Source of the DNA: Fragilariopsis cylindrus CCMP1102
Lineage: Eukaryota > Bacillariophyta > Bacillariophyceae > Bacillariales > Bacillariaceae
Reading direction: 5' to 3'
NCBI GenBank assembly: GCA_900095095.1
Contig: FMBT01000294.1
Coordinates: 186,001-250,000, forward strand
DNA: 64,000 bases
Numbering within the stretch: position 1 is the first letter of the stretch; every line of letters begins with the position of its first letter. Below the pieces are notes generated by a model. That model was given only the letters and a program-made list of their open reading frames with translations, was not told the DNA's origin and searched no databases. Below are positions 32,472 to 43,620 of this stretch, piece after piece. A program made the translations under genes and the position numbers.

Positions 32472-35400
32472 AAGAAAACAAAAACTCAACTAAATAAAAT
32501 CCAACCAAGCAAAATAATAGGACTATGTCGTATTCAAAAGCCATTTCAAATTAAAAAACACGATACAATCGATTCGATTTGTACGTAAATACCAGTAAAT
32601 ACTTGGAATGGAACTTCAAATTTTATTGATTTTATCAATGCAATAATATCGAATCCAAACGAAATGAATCCTAGTTTCATTGGTTTAATATAATTAAATT
32701 GCTCGTCTGTTGAGCCAGTAGACTTCAAAAATAATAGGAATTTAATTATCAGAAAAAGTTTGTTCTTTTTCATTTGCTAGTAATTGTGTAAAACAATACA
32801 TTACATTACAGGAATAGGTAACGATTTAGACTTATCTCAAAGCTTTGTGTAGGCTTTATGTGCAGTTGTATCACTGGTAGTTGATGCAAATGGTAGATAC
32901 TCCAATCTCTAGTGTTTTTCAAGAGACAGAGCAATGAGTTTTAAGTTCACTTCATCAACAATTTCCACGAAAAACAGATCGAGGATTGAAAGAGTCAACA
33001 CAATACCTCTAGCTGAATTGATTTACATATTTTGTCATCAGAAGAATAGCCACAATGGAACTTCTCAACATGTATTCATGCAAATGAGAAATGAATAAGA
33101 TATCACCGCCAGATGATGCAGATTTTTGACCATCACATGGTGAAGTATAAAGAAGATTTGTAACTGTACTACAGGATATTACGGGTGTAGTATTAACTAA
33201 TCTTCCTGTTACATATTTTAACTTTCAACAGTAAAATGAAGTTGCTCGCACTACTGATAAAATTGGGGGTACAATGTAAATACTACACATGTACATACAT
33301 TCCAGTCAGTATTGGTGCTTTTTCATCTTCAAGGGAACCCCCATCATTGTATCATTGTCAACCAGATGCTTTTTTCTTCTTCAGGAAGCATCGTAACTGG
33401 TTGATGCATACCACTCATACACATGAGCAACAAAAGGACCAATATCAAGCACCACCATGAGCAAAGGTTTATGAGCTGCCTGAAGAGTCTTTAACGTCAG
33501 GTGACGGGGTCTACCACTAAGATTTTTGTTGACTAATCCTGACGTGCGCGATACCTCGCTACAAGGAAAATTATTATATGCATTTTATTATAAAAGTTAC
33601 TGTTTGTCTGCTCTGTAGGGAGAAAGACAAGGGAGTCACTAGAGAATGAACACTAGTATGAGTAGACGTGTACAGGAGGGGCCAAGGACAGACCATATAT
33701 AATACCACTAATGAGCAACTAAGCTCACACTTCTGATAAACACTATATATAGTATACGTTAGGAGCATAGAAGTCTTCAGTCTAGTGGATTAGGTAGCTA
33801 AAAACACTTACATGCTTGCCTTGCGCACGCACCTCCATTTTCACCCTAAAATGCAAAAGGGCTAGTAAAGTACCCTCTTTTTGCTCAAATATTACCTCCA
33901 CAGAGTGCTCACAAATCTACTAATCCAACCATACACAGGCCTGCAGTAGAATGTAAGGAATGCATGTGAATGGTTGGTGTCTTCTATCTGCAAGCTTTCT
34001 TGGAGTTATGATTCTAGCAAAATCATCCATTGGACAGGAAAAACTAATAATGAAATACCGCGCACCTATCAGTACAAAAAGAAAATTATGCAGCCACAAC
34101 CACATTCCTTCAGTCCAATCAAACCAAGGCTTGATATTTAATGGAGTTAAGCTGATACTAAGTAGTATGAAATCAAACTGACGTTCACCCAACTGATCTT
34201 TTGTGTTGAAGCTGTGATTAACAGGTAATTTAAGTATATATAAACTGACTTAGGAAAGGAGAAACATGATACAATATACGTAATCAAAAGGGAGAATAAT
34301 GGAACACCAAGCAAGACCTTCCCTAGGAGGCATCACAATACCAATTAAGGAATCAAACTGCCACCCACACTCTCCATCTTCAGTCTGAAGCTGTAGTAAA
34401 GAGGAGGAATTTCAAGTATATTAACTCTTCTATACAAATTGCAAATGAGAAGCATGATATGATAGTTTCAAAAAACACGTCCAACCTTACCGGTGGTAAT
34501 GGGTCCTCTTCTAACAGCTAAACTAATAGCAGTAAAAATTATTGCATTAACCACACAAATAATGAACCCACACGGTGGGACCAATATATCTGATACTCAA
34601 GGTACGGAACAGATGTTACAAACTACTTCTTGAACAGGAAGAATGGTTCCTTTTGAGAAGAACAATATATGTTGTCTTGAATATTGATGATGGTAACAAA
34701 ACTCAACCAGGCTGCTTATTACTGTGACAATGTTCAAGTTAACATGAAAAAGAGTTTAGATATCAGTTGCGCACTTCTTGAGCTACATGTAGATGTAAAA
34801 TAGAACTTATACAGAATATTTTACTGGGATGCCCCAGTGGTACCAATCTTACTACTAATTCTGCTATCAATCATGGTTTAATTGGTCTCACAGTGCTCTT
34901 GCTCAAAGAGACACCCCCTCAATGTTCTTGCTTGGAAAGGAATGATCCCCAAGAAAAAGAGCAAGCTAAAATGAAAGACAAAATCCAAGATCTACCCAGT
35001 TACATCTACAAGGAGTACAATCAGATCAAAATGCTGTGACCAATGTTAAGCATGTGAGCAGGATTATGTCTATGATGGAATTCTCTAGGCATCTTGAATC
35101 ACTGTCACATTCCACTTATTCAGTACTTACAGCATTTTTGTGCTGGGGTAACTAGACTGAGGTAAAGTCAAGAAGTATAAAATAGTTAACATGTGTGTGC
35201 TTCTATTCTTTTTCAGGAAATCAGGAACAACGTATTATTGAATGATCCTGGTAATTTTGTCCAAGTAGGCTGTGGCTGCCAGTGGCAAAGTTATGAGATG
35301 TGGATACTATACTGGCTGAACCCCACACCATTAGGAAACTCAACTCCCTTGTACACCAACAATAATAAATAGCAACTAAATGAAGCAAGCGTTTTTCCAT

Positions 35401-35781
35401 GCCCTACCAAAATAATTGCTACATATGAATTGGTTGTGCACTTCCTTAGTATGACGAGGAAAGGCAAGTCAGTTTGTGTTCAAACTTAGATAAACCTATA
35501 AAAATTGGTATGAAATTAATGTAGAAGATAAGTTTGCAATTTTTGAAAGAGTGATGCGAATATGAGTTTATTCTTATTTATCTAATATGGTACATCCCCT
35601 GTCCATCTGTACGATGATCTATTATCGAACATGTAAAGCGTAGTAAGCTTTCATTGACAGTAGAACTTAATTCGAAAACAGCAGGAAGGTCCGAATAATC
35701 GTTCGATCCCTAATGTTTTATACGGTACATATTCACTGAAGTAAATTTATAGTCTCTCCTCCCACTATCCCGGATGGACTT
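32472..35781. other. 3.3 kb gene-poor region
   Basis: No frame longer than about 90 codons and none with a recognisable protein. Composition differs from the genic flanks: few triplet repeats and many stops in all frames. I looked for reverse transcriptase, integrase and transposase motifs and for terminal repeats and saw none. It may be very old transposon debris or simply unconstrained DNA. Confidence 0.45.
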
Positions 35782-36240
35782 TTACCAGATCTCGTCACGC
35801 TGTTCGTCAATAGCATCGTTAGCGTTTTGGTCAGCTTCAAAATTTCGAGAACGATCAATATGTGTGTATTTGACAAAGGTTTTGTCAACATAATCAAGAG
35901 AATTAATAACATTATTATAGTCACGAATGATGTTGTCGCTACGAACTTGATAAATCCCCTCAAGTTGTTTGAGGACTATTTCTGAATCTCCCCGGATGTA
36001 CAACCCATGACAACTAATACTCTCTCTATCTAAATAATCTAGAGCCGCATCTAACCCTCTATACTCGGCTTGGTTGTTTGAAACGTTGTATCCGAGATAT
36101 CTTTGACCACTAGCAAGTTTATTATAATCCGTACCGTGATCATCCATCTCGTATAAGACCCATCCGCATCCAGCGGGCCCACGAGGATTGTTCTTGGACG
36201 CTCCATCGAAGTAAATAACTAGACGGTGATAATGAGGCAT
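35782..36240 (-). CDS. RNase H-fold protein (RNase HI type)
   Basis: A 152-residue intronless protein with an ATG at 36240. It is essentially a lone RNase H domain: 'YFDGASKNNPRGPAGCGW' (first Asp), 'NNQAEYRGLDAAL' (Glu), 'RGDSEIVLKQLEG' (second Asp) and 'NFEADQNANDAID' (last Asp). All four acidic residues expected to bind Mg are present, so it should be able to cut the RNA strand of RNA-DNA hybrids. There is no hybrid-binding domain, no targeting signal, and no reverse transcriptase next to it. The form resembles the plant/archaeal 'RVT_3' type. It sits alone in a gene-poor stretch, so a transposon origin is possible, but the intact active site argues for a working host gene. Confidence 0.85.
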   Translation of the reverse strand: MPHYHRLVIYFDGASKNNPRGPAGCGWVLYEMDDHGTDYNKLASGQRYLGYNVSNNQAEYRGLDAALDYLDRESISCHGLYIRGDSEIVLKQLEGIYQVRSDNIIRDYNNVINSLDYVDKTFVKYTHIDRSRNFEADQNANDAIDEQRDEIW

Positions 36241-38605
36241 GATCGATTCGATTCGTACTACTGGTTATTATGATCGTTGGTTGCCGTTACAAGATCGATG
36301 TCAAAGGTCAATGCCGTCTTAATGAAGGAAAAAAAAATACGGAGGTGATGTTAGTGACTTTTCAATTTTCGCCCATCTTCAATCTTTGTGGCGTACGGTA
36401 TGATATTTTGTTGATTCAATATGTGGCCCCTCAATCCTGATACACTAGTAAAAATACGAATTACTGCCACTCTTTACTTTGCTCTCTACGTTGCATTCTG
36501 TGTAGAGATAGTAGTAAAGATGAATCAATCAATCGCGCGGATCACGCAGTAGTTGTGAAAAGCAAAACAACGTCAAAACGACCCCCAAAATCCTCATTTT
36601 ATTATCTTCGACGAGTCTTCGAATCTTGATAGTCGAAGTTAAAGTCTTCGCTTGATCATGTATGTCCGTCTATATCGGATAACAAGTTTGACGTCTGTAA
36701 CAATTTCTTTGATGTCTTCATTTTGTGACAAAATAATAGCCTAACTTGAATGTAACGGTAGCAGGAAAGTTTCACGGAAAGAAGCGATATTATATAAGAT
36801 TTAGTTGCCAACTTTCGGTGAAGAGAAATGATATAATATCTTGCCGATTGCATCGTATCTTTTTCATAAGCGACAAAGAGAAACGATACCTACTACCGTT
36901 GAGACACATTATCGACTGAAGAATATCCAGGTGTGTTGTCGCTTTCTTCATGTTGTCAATATACATCATTCACATTACGAGAAAGAAAGACTTGTCTGCC
37001 ATGTTTCTTGACGACCATGGTTTGAGCTTTCCATGATTACTTTTCAAGATGATGAATCGTAAATGAGCATAGAATTGTATAATGATGGTAGCAGGAAGTT
37101 ATACTGAATGTCGACTACCAAATGTTTCCCTGATTATATTTGTTGCTGAGGTCTCAGGGGATATTGTTGGAGATCGATGCGATACGATACAATTCATTCG
37201 ATAATCGCTAATCGGGCGGGAGCGAAGACTATTGGCTGCGTGCATCAGAGTAAGGATTTCACTCCAATACACACCTCTAGTAGGCTTGTTGGGATGTCTT
37301 TTGGCATTCAGTACTTTTTATTTATAGTAGGATACCAATGGGTCTAAGTTTACTTTGCCTTTGTGAAGTCCACAATATTTTTGAATTGTCTACATTATGC
37401 TTGGTCCTTGATTGAATGATTGATTCCAATTATCTCATTGCTGTTATCCGTCCGTTCGGGGTTTTTAATATTAGAGCCGTCATACGATAGAATCGTATCT
37501 TCGTTACAGAAGTTCAAAGGTCGGTGGTGGATTGGGAGTGTTGGTAAGAGCCGGATTTATGCATATCAAATGTGCCATTACTTTTTTCCATGACACATAT
37601 GCTGCAAACAGAATATCGAATTATTCATGATTTCCATTGGACGAATCTACGCTCGCGAAATCTAATTACTCTGGACCTCTTGAGGGACAAGGAAAGGAAG
37701 GAGATTGCGAATATAAAGGAAGAACCAAAACGGAGTACGATTGCAGTTTTATCATACATAGAAGTTCATCTAACAAGTGGCATCGTTGTTACCCATCATC
37801 ACTAGCTAATTCATCAAGAATTGACCAGCCGTCAATGTGTCTTTTAAGTGACGTGGGATTTTCTTCATTGCGATGTTGTTATGTGATTGTATCTGTATGC
37901 ACTACACTCCCCCGAGAGATAACGGCGACGTATATCAAAACGTTTCTTTAAAAGAATGATATCGTTTATCTTACAAGTAGAGACAGGGCATCAATATTTT
38001 CTCTGTCCCATTTAAGTTCTAGTACTTTGCTGCTGAGCATTTACTCGATAATCTTCCTGGCGGTTAGCTGTCTTCTCCAAAAAAGCAACTGACGGGTACT
38101 GCACCCACATCATGTCTACGGAGTATCCCACTATACTATTAATTTCGATACCGGTTGACGAAAGCAAAGAGACGACCCAGTCCTCCCTGTGAGTTACATG
38201 CATTCGTCTCCCTAGCTAAGCCTAGCTAGCTATGTAAGACAACTGTAAGTTATTACTTGTGCTATGCATGTCGAATGCCTGCTGTTGCATTCTTACAACA
38301 GAGATTTATGACAGAGAATAAAAACTTCGAAACTTTAGTGAGCCGTCATGTGGGACTGACTCGACCAGTGACTGAACGAAATATATTTTTTCGAAGAAAA
38401 GAAAATAACAAATCGAACCTTCTCACACGATTCGTCGCCGATACCCATGTCACACTACAAAAGAAAGAAGATGGAAGAATATGGAAGACATGAAAAATAG
38501 AGAATCGGAAGCTAAAACGTTGATAAGATGATAGTAATTTTAATATTGTATGACTATAGGATTTTATAAAATAGGCATTATTAGCTAGTATTGATATCGT
38601 TATCT
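36241..38605. other. 2.4 kb gene-poor region
   Basis: Only short frames (60-105 codons) with no recognisable protein. A phrase around GGTAGCAGGAA occurs near 36755 and again near 37086 in similar surroundings, hinting at an old duplication. No mobile-element signature seen. Confidence 0.4.
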
Positions 38606-39637
38606 TTAAATTTCGTCAAGGAACATGAATGCTGTATCTAAATCCAAAAAAATATCGTCGTTGGAATCATTGAAATCGTATTGAACGGTTGCAGCCGCTG
38701 TAGCCATTGTTGTTGGTAATGTTGATGATCTAGTTGTGTATGCTGATGATGCTGATGATGCTGATGGAGATGATGATGAAAGTGATACATGTAACACCGA
38801 TAATGGTGATTCTGATGGTGTTACAGATAACGAGAATAATAATTCTGAATGGTCCCTACGATAATACGCGATATTATTCGTAGTTATTGTTGTTGATGCC
38901 GATGATGCTGATGATGCCGATGATGCTGATGATGATATACTGTTACTATAGCAATTATTGGTGATACCGTGCAGTTGATCCAACAATGATCGGTCTTTCT
39001 TGATACTTTCTAGAAGATCTATATTTGCCGGATCAAACATGCTTAGTATTGTTTCGTCGGAGACGTCAGTTCCGTAAACTCGATTCGAATAGTCGACCTG
39101 TTGTTTGAAACTATTGACCTTGCGAGAGATAGTAATATTCGAATGAACAATCTTATGAATATCTCCGTGACATACTTCTTGCACTCTCGCCTTGCGTTCT
39201 CTTTTTCTATTCGTCGACGAACTATATTTATAAGACAGTCCATCACGCAAACTTTGTGTAACCTTCTCTCTTATGAAGTTTCCATTACATTCTACCCAAT
39301 GGCTGCTCTTCCCTTTCCCAACTTTTTTAATAAAACGTCCATTCGATTTATGAACCGCATCAATAATTTCTGACACTATTTGTGATTTTCCTGTTCGATT
39401 AGTTTGCATCGAATATTGATTCTTAGAGAAACCGATTAGTCTGCGATACAGTTCATTGCCTGGATGTTCCCAGTGCGCTCGTCCGCGTGCACAGACAACA
39501 TCGCTCGTTTCTATTGATGCCGAAACTGTTGTTCGTTTTGTTGTTGATAATCGTTGAAGATTGTTCCTGGCTGAGACAATTCCTTGAATGAAAGATTGTT
39601 CATGAATATTTCTTTGTGTTAATGGTGGGGCCATCAT
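38606..39637 (-). CDS. Diatom-family protein resembling DUF6824
   Basis: About 343 residues from the ATG at 39637; upstream the frame holds only a TTG before a stop. Residues about 45-140 form the conserved part: 'DVVCARGRAHWEHPGNELYR' opening, then 'SKNQYSMQTNRTGKSQIVSE', 'VHKSNGRFIKKVGKGKSSHWVE' split across a short loop, and 'REKVTQSLRDGL'. This pattern (D-V-x-x-G/A-R-G, H-x-GN, K-x-x-I-V, GRF-x-K) matches a family strongly expanded in diatoms that I recall as DUF6824; the exact accession needs checking. A basic region follows, then a Ser/Ala-rich tail made of TGATGC repeats and an acidic C-terminus, as in transcription regulators. Function unknown; nuclear location is inference. Confidence 0.75.
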   Translation of the reverse strand: MMAPPLTQRNIHEQSFIQGIVSARNNLQRLSTTKRTTVSASIETSDVVCARGRAHWEHPGNELYRRLIGFSKNQYSMQTNRTGKSQIVSEIIDAVHKSNGRFIKKVGKGKSSHWVECNGNFIREKVTQSLRDGLSYKYSSSTNRKRERKARVQEVCHGDIHKIVHSNITISRKVNSFKQQVDYSNRVYGTDVSDETILSMFDPANIDLLESIKKDRSLLDQLHGITNNCYSNSISSSASSASSASSASTTITTNNIAYYRRDHSELLFSLSVTPSESPLSVLHVSLSSSSPSASSASSAYTTRSSTLPTTMATAAATVQYDFNDSNDDIFLDLDTAFMFLDEI

Positions 39638-41522
39638 TATATGTCTCCTTTTTGCCCTATCTCTTTCGTCGCTTTTCTTTCCTTTAATCTTAATCGTTAT
39701 TGTCGTCTTCTCGTCTTCTTGTTTTTGGTAGTTCAATTCAGGTTTTTTGATTTTGTGAGCGGAAAGAAATTATTTTGCAAGATACACAGTAACTTCACTT
39801 AGAACACTCTGGAACCAAAAAATTACTGCCTTTATCGTGCTAAATATAATATTATGTAAACGGGAATAGTTTTAGTGGGCAATTGTAATAATTAATAAGT
39901 ATTTCTCATTATTCAATTAATTTACTTATAGGACTGAATAGAATGTATAAAAATTTGCTTGAAAAAAAAAGAGCTACTTAGCACTCTACAATTTAAGTTG
40001 CTTTTCTGTGGTACTATTTTATCGTGTGAAAAATTAATTTGAGCGAAGAACAATGACAACGGCGATGAAATAATATAATACGCCGTGTATAAATAATCAG
40101 GTGGATAGTACTGTATGTTTACCTATGAAATGCACCAAAATGTTTGTCCCCCAAAATAATTTATACTTCCCCCCCCATTGTAATATGGTCGCGGACGCTG
40201 GTGGTATAGCTTGTATGCTTTTCAGTAATCAATGAAATTGATGATGAAGAAGTTAATTTTCTGAGTTATTGTTATGATTACCTTTGTTATCATAATATAT
40301 CAGTAGCCAGACTGTCTAAAAATTAATCAGGGGTCATCAATGAAGTATTCTTTTGGAGTATCCAGTTTTCCATTCCTCACCAAGCATCGCATCAAGACCA
40401 TCCTTGAACTTAGCAGGCAGGTTCCCACTTGATCTGAGGTTTTTTGAACACGCCCAATACCTCACAAGAAGGAATTTATCTACACATTCATTAGTTAACA
40501 AAGGTGATCATTCCATTGACATAACAATATATGAGGAATGTGACCAGTCCTCCATCTGTTTAAATAAACTTACCAAAAGTATAAATAGTGGTGATCTTAA
40601 TAGGAAGGAAAAGTTTAGTTGATTTCGGTCTGTTGAGGAAAATTCTGTGAGGTTGTATAGGGATGGCAGGCAAATTTTGAATCACCACAGGGGGTGCATA
40701 AGGGAGGAGGTTTGTGAATCAAATGAAGAAATAAAGCCAATCTAACAGTACAGTATAGTCTATCATTATTATTATGTTGATAAATTGTCTCTACTAGTCA
40801 GTTTTATCATTAGGTGTTATTTAAAAAAAAAATCCGGTCATTTTTATGTATTCTTTTCTTTTTTTTGATCTCCTCAAGTTGCTTGAGCACGTTTCATCAA
40901 ACCGTTATGTATTCTTTTCTTTTTTTTGATCTCCTCGAAGTTGCTTGAGCACGTTTCAACAAACCGCTTTTCTTAAGGTGTTTCCAAAAAGAGGTCTCTA
41001 AACCACAAAAAGTCGCATACGTACAAAGTAAAAAATAGTATTGTTCGCCCCCTAACGCGCTCTATTAGCAGTCCACCATATAATTTTGTAACAGCGTAAT
41101 AGCGTAGCGTAATAGCGAAGGTATTCAAAAAAAGCATGCAAATTTTAGTACAATTTTGTATCACAATTGTATGCGATATTCGCTTTCCAATCCAATACCT
41201 GCTACATGTACGCAAAAATAGCATTGAAGAAAATTTTATTTAACATGATCAAAATCTCGTCGTGTATTCTCACACGCGTTCCTCTAGTACATAGTACAAC
41301 AAAATGACCAAACGCTTAAAATACTGTACGTCATACATGACGAGAGGTCCACCCAACGCAAAATATACAAAGCAAAGTGAGAGATTTTCATTCTGGTTAG
41401 TTCATGATGAATGAATTGAATCATCGATTTCCATTTTTTCTCAACGTAAAATAAAGGACCGCAAAGCAATCGCAGTCGCAATCAGAATCTGGATCAGGAT
41501 CAATACATGAAATCCAATACTT
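39638..41522. other. 1.9 kb intergenic region with a small tandem repeat
   Basis: No supported gene. A frame at 40353-40622 (89 codons) shows no known motif. A 61-bp unit is repeated at 40844-40966 (own entry). A short duplication of AGCGTAATAGCG lies at about 41093-41117. Confidence 0.4.
40844..40966. repeat. 61-bp unit in two tandem copies with an internal hairpin
   Basis: Copy 1 is 40844-40904 and copy 2 is 40905-40966. They differ at only two or three sites (one inserted G, one T/A change). Each has a T-rich run followed by CTC(G)AAG-TTG-CTTGAG, an inverted repeat that can form a 6-bp stem with a 3-base loop; the stem is perfect in copy 1 and has a one-base bulge in copy 2. Confidence 0.9.
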
Positions 41523-42284
41523 ATGCGTATATCGATTCCACCCGCGATGGTATGCGCAATAGAAACAATAAACGAGAAAAACAATCAGACGCCGATACGA
41601 ATACAAATACAGACACAGACTTTAGAACGAGGAAGCGAACAACAACAACGCCGGGTACGATTCTCTTGCTTTATGGGAATCGTTTTGCCATCTTTGAACT
41701 TAACAGAGGAAGAGAATGATCGTGTATGGTACACAAGCAACGAATTGATAGTGATAAGAAACGAGGTTCGAGCTTTGTCTCGGAAAATTCGCAAAAATCA
41801 TCATCCTCATCACCAACACGGGGGTGTACTACGGACGATCCATACCTCCGCCACTAACAATATGACCACCCCCTTCAACGACAACTGCACGATGATTGCC
41901 ACCAGAGGCCTTGAACTACGGTTATGTAAGAATCGACAACTGAACAAATCATTGGCTATATGGGGTACTTTAGAGGCACAAAATCGTAACAATGATCCAC
42001 AATTTATTGCAATGATATCGCACAAATGTACCGCAGTGGCCAAAGAATTGGCAATAGTAGAAGCCGTACGGGATTACTGTGAATTGTACAACCCAGATGC
42101 AATACCATTATTACTACCCAACATTGAAGCAAGTGCTTTATGTCCATTTCCTGTAGAGCTTAAGAGGAAGCGTAGTAGTAGTACTACTACCACCCCCACA
42201 ACAACAACGATGAGGACGTTCGAAAATGTTGATAACAATAATGACGGTCATCACATCTCCCATTTGAAATATAGTAAAAAATAA
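41523..42284 (+). CDS. Uncharacterised diatom-family protein (WYT / RGLE motif type)
   Basis: A 253-residue intronless protein from the ATG at 41523. The conserved region runs from about 45 to 180: 'VRFS', 'EEENDRVWYTSNELIVIRNE', then 'TRGLELRLCKNRQLNKSL', and 'CTAVAKELAIVEAVRDYCEL'. I know this pattern from many uncharacterised diatom proteins (a W-Y-T block, an R-G-L-E block and a final A-x-x-x-G/A-x-x-D block); no function has been assigned that I know of. The region after 205 is Ser/Thr/Asn low complexity with a small basic cluster. There is no targeting signal. Probably a member of a lineage-specific regulatory family; that is inference. Confidence 0.7.
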   Translation: MRISIPPAMVCAIETINEKNNQTPIRIQIQTQTLERGSEQQQRRVRFSCFMGIVLPSLNLTEEENDRVWYTSNELIVIRNEVRALSRKIRKNHHPHHQHGGVLRTIHTSATNNMTTPFNDNCTMIATRGLELRLCKNRQLNKSLAIWGTLEAQNRNNDPQFIAMISHKCTAVAKELAIVEAVRDYCELYNPDAIPLLLPNIEASALCPFPVELKRKRSSSTTTTPTTTTMRTFENVDNNNDGHHISHLKYSKK

Positions 42285-42445
42285 AGAACAAAATATAAAT
42301 TAAGACCTCATATATAGTTACATTGCTTATCTTATTCTTCGTCCAACAATACATATATATATGTATATATGTATTCGATCGACCATCGTAGTGAGACTAA
42401 AGATGATAAATAATGATTCAATTATCCCAACTTAATCCGGTAGTT

Positions 42446-43600
42446 CTAGTAACAGAGCAAAGACTTTGTTGGGTATAAAACTGTATCTGTTTGGGTGGAC
42501 TTGGATTCGGCATCTTTCCTTTTCGACTCTCTTTCCTGCAACAACAGAAGACGTTCCTTCGATTTAGTATTTTCAGAAACAATTGGTCCGTTGCCATCTT
42601 CAAGATTCTTCATGAAATTATAGTAAAGTCCCTTCAATACTAACTGGTTGAACTTAGTTTCATCATCGGATCGTGTACTATATCTATTGGACCATGATTC
42701 TGAGCGTTCGTGGGCCGATGCAAGCAAGAAAACACCAGGAAGAACGAAGAATTGTTCACCTGTATGTGCAGCGACGGTAGCTAAATGCGAAACTACCCCT
42801 GAGAAGCGTTCGTCGTACAGAGGAACATCTGCAGAAACCATGATGATATACGGTTCAAATAGTTTTTCATACTGTATTTTGTAGCTCTTTTCCCAATATT
42901 CGTCGGGGGGGTTTCCCATCACACTCCAATGATTTCTTCCAAAACTTGTCGAACTGAGTTGGGGTATGACCTTGAGAGAAATGCGAAGTGTGAAACCCCT
43001 CCGCTTGCCTAGCTTCGACGAGGACCCGGAGACTCGTGACGGTTTGAGCATGATTATCATTGGTAGACTTGAATGCAGGACAAACAATCACTCTACGCTG
43101 CTTCAGGATCGATTCCACTGCACCTCCAGAATGCACTGTGTCATACAAATTATTACTCGATCGAAAAGCAACATCGACTAGTAGTACGGCTGATCTATCA
43201 AGCGAAGAGTTAAATCGAAGATGCTGACGACGAGCTTCTAGTAGAGCAATATTTCGAAGATCATTTATTAGATATGGCTCGTTGTCCACTCATCCTTCAA
43301 CTATCGTCACAGCAACATCAAAAGTGTCATATCGACCGGATTGTCTTTTCTCGGCACAATTTCTTGCATTCTCGATGCTAATCATAATTGCACGCTCTGC
43401 TTTGGATCGATCTTCGCCAGGTTTCAAGTATATTGCAATGGATGCTTTTCCAGTCCAGCAAGACAATTGTGCTTCCTTTTTTTCAATCTATCAAGACTGC
43501 ACTGAGTGACTAGGACAACTTCGATATCTACAGTCGAATGAGGTTTGTCATTCTGATCATAAGACCATTCGGATAGTAAAATCAGCGTTCACTGGATCAC
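42446..43600 (-). pseudogene. Decayed GT49 (LARGE-like) glycosyltransferase
   Basis: Reading the minus strand across frames gives the order of a GT49 domain: 'VVLVTQCSLDRL', 'WTGKASIAIYLKPGED', 'VDNEPYLINDLRNIALLEAR', 'AVLLVDVAFRSS', 'VIVCPAFKS', 'SQGHTPTQFDKFW', 'YEKLFEPYIIMVS', 'PLYDERFSG', 'FFVLPGVFLLASAHER'. LARGE-type enzymes add xylose, glucuronate or GlcNAc units. The lesions are: a frame change at the seven-T run 43477-43483, an in-frame TGA at 43290-43292, and a frame change at the seven-G run 42905-42911. The catalytic D-x-D also reads D-V-A. Two lesions lie in homopolymers, so sequencing error is possible for those, but not for the stop or the lost Asp. The N-terminal membrane anchor is not found. 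Confidence 0.7.
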
Positions 43601-43620
43601 TTTGAGCCATAGACTGCACT

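Noticed and set aside
33920-34192. 90-codon minus-strand hydrophobic frame
   Set aside because: Looks membrane-like but has no family pattern, overlaps an opposite frame of equal length, and sits in the gene-poor block.
35690-35715. GTTCGATCC, resembling a tRNA T-loop
   Set aside because: The flanking bases cannot form the T-arm stem and no anticodon or acceptor arm fits.
40353-40622. 89-codon frame in the gene-poor block
   Set aside because: No recognisable domain, no neighbouring coding signal in the same frame; may be a relic but cannot be supported.
32472-41522. Possible intact retrotransposon or DNA transposon
   Set aside because: I saw no reverse transcriptase, integrase or transposase motif and no terminal repeats; the RNase H protein is not next to any such domain.
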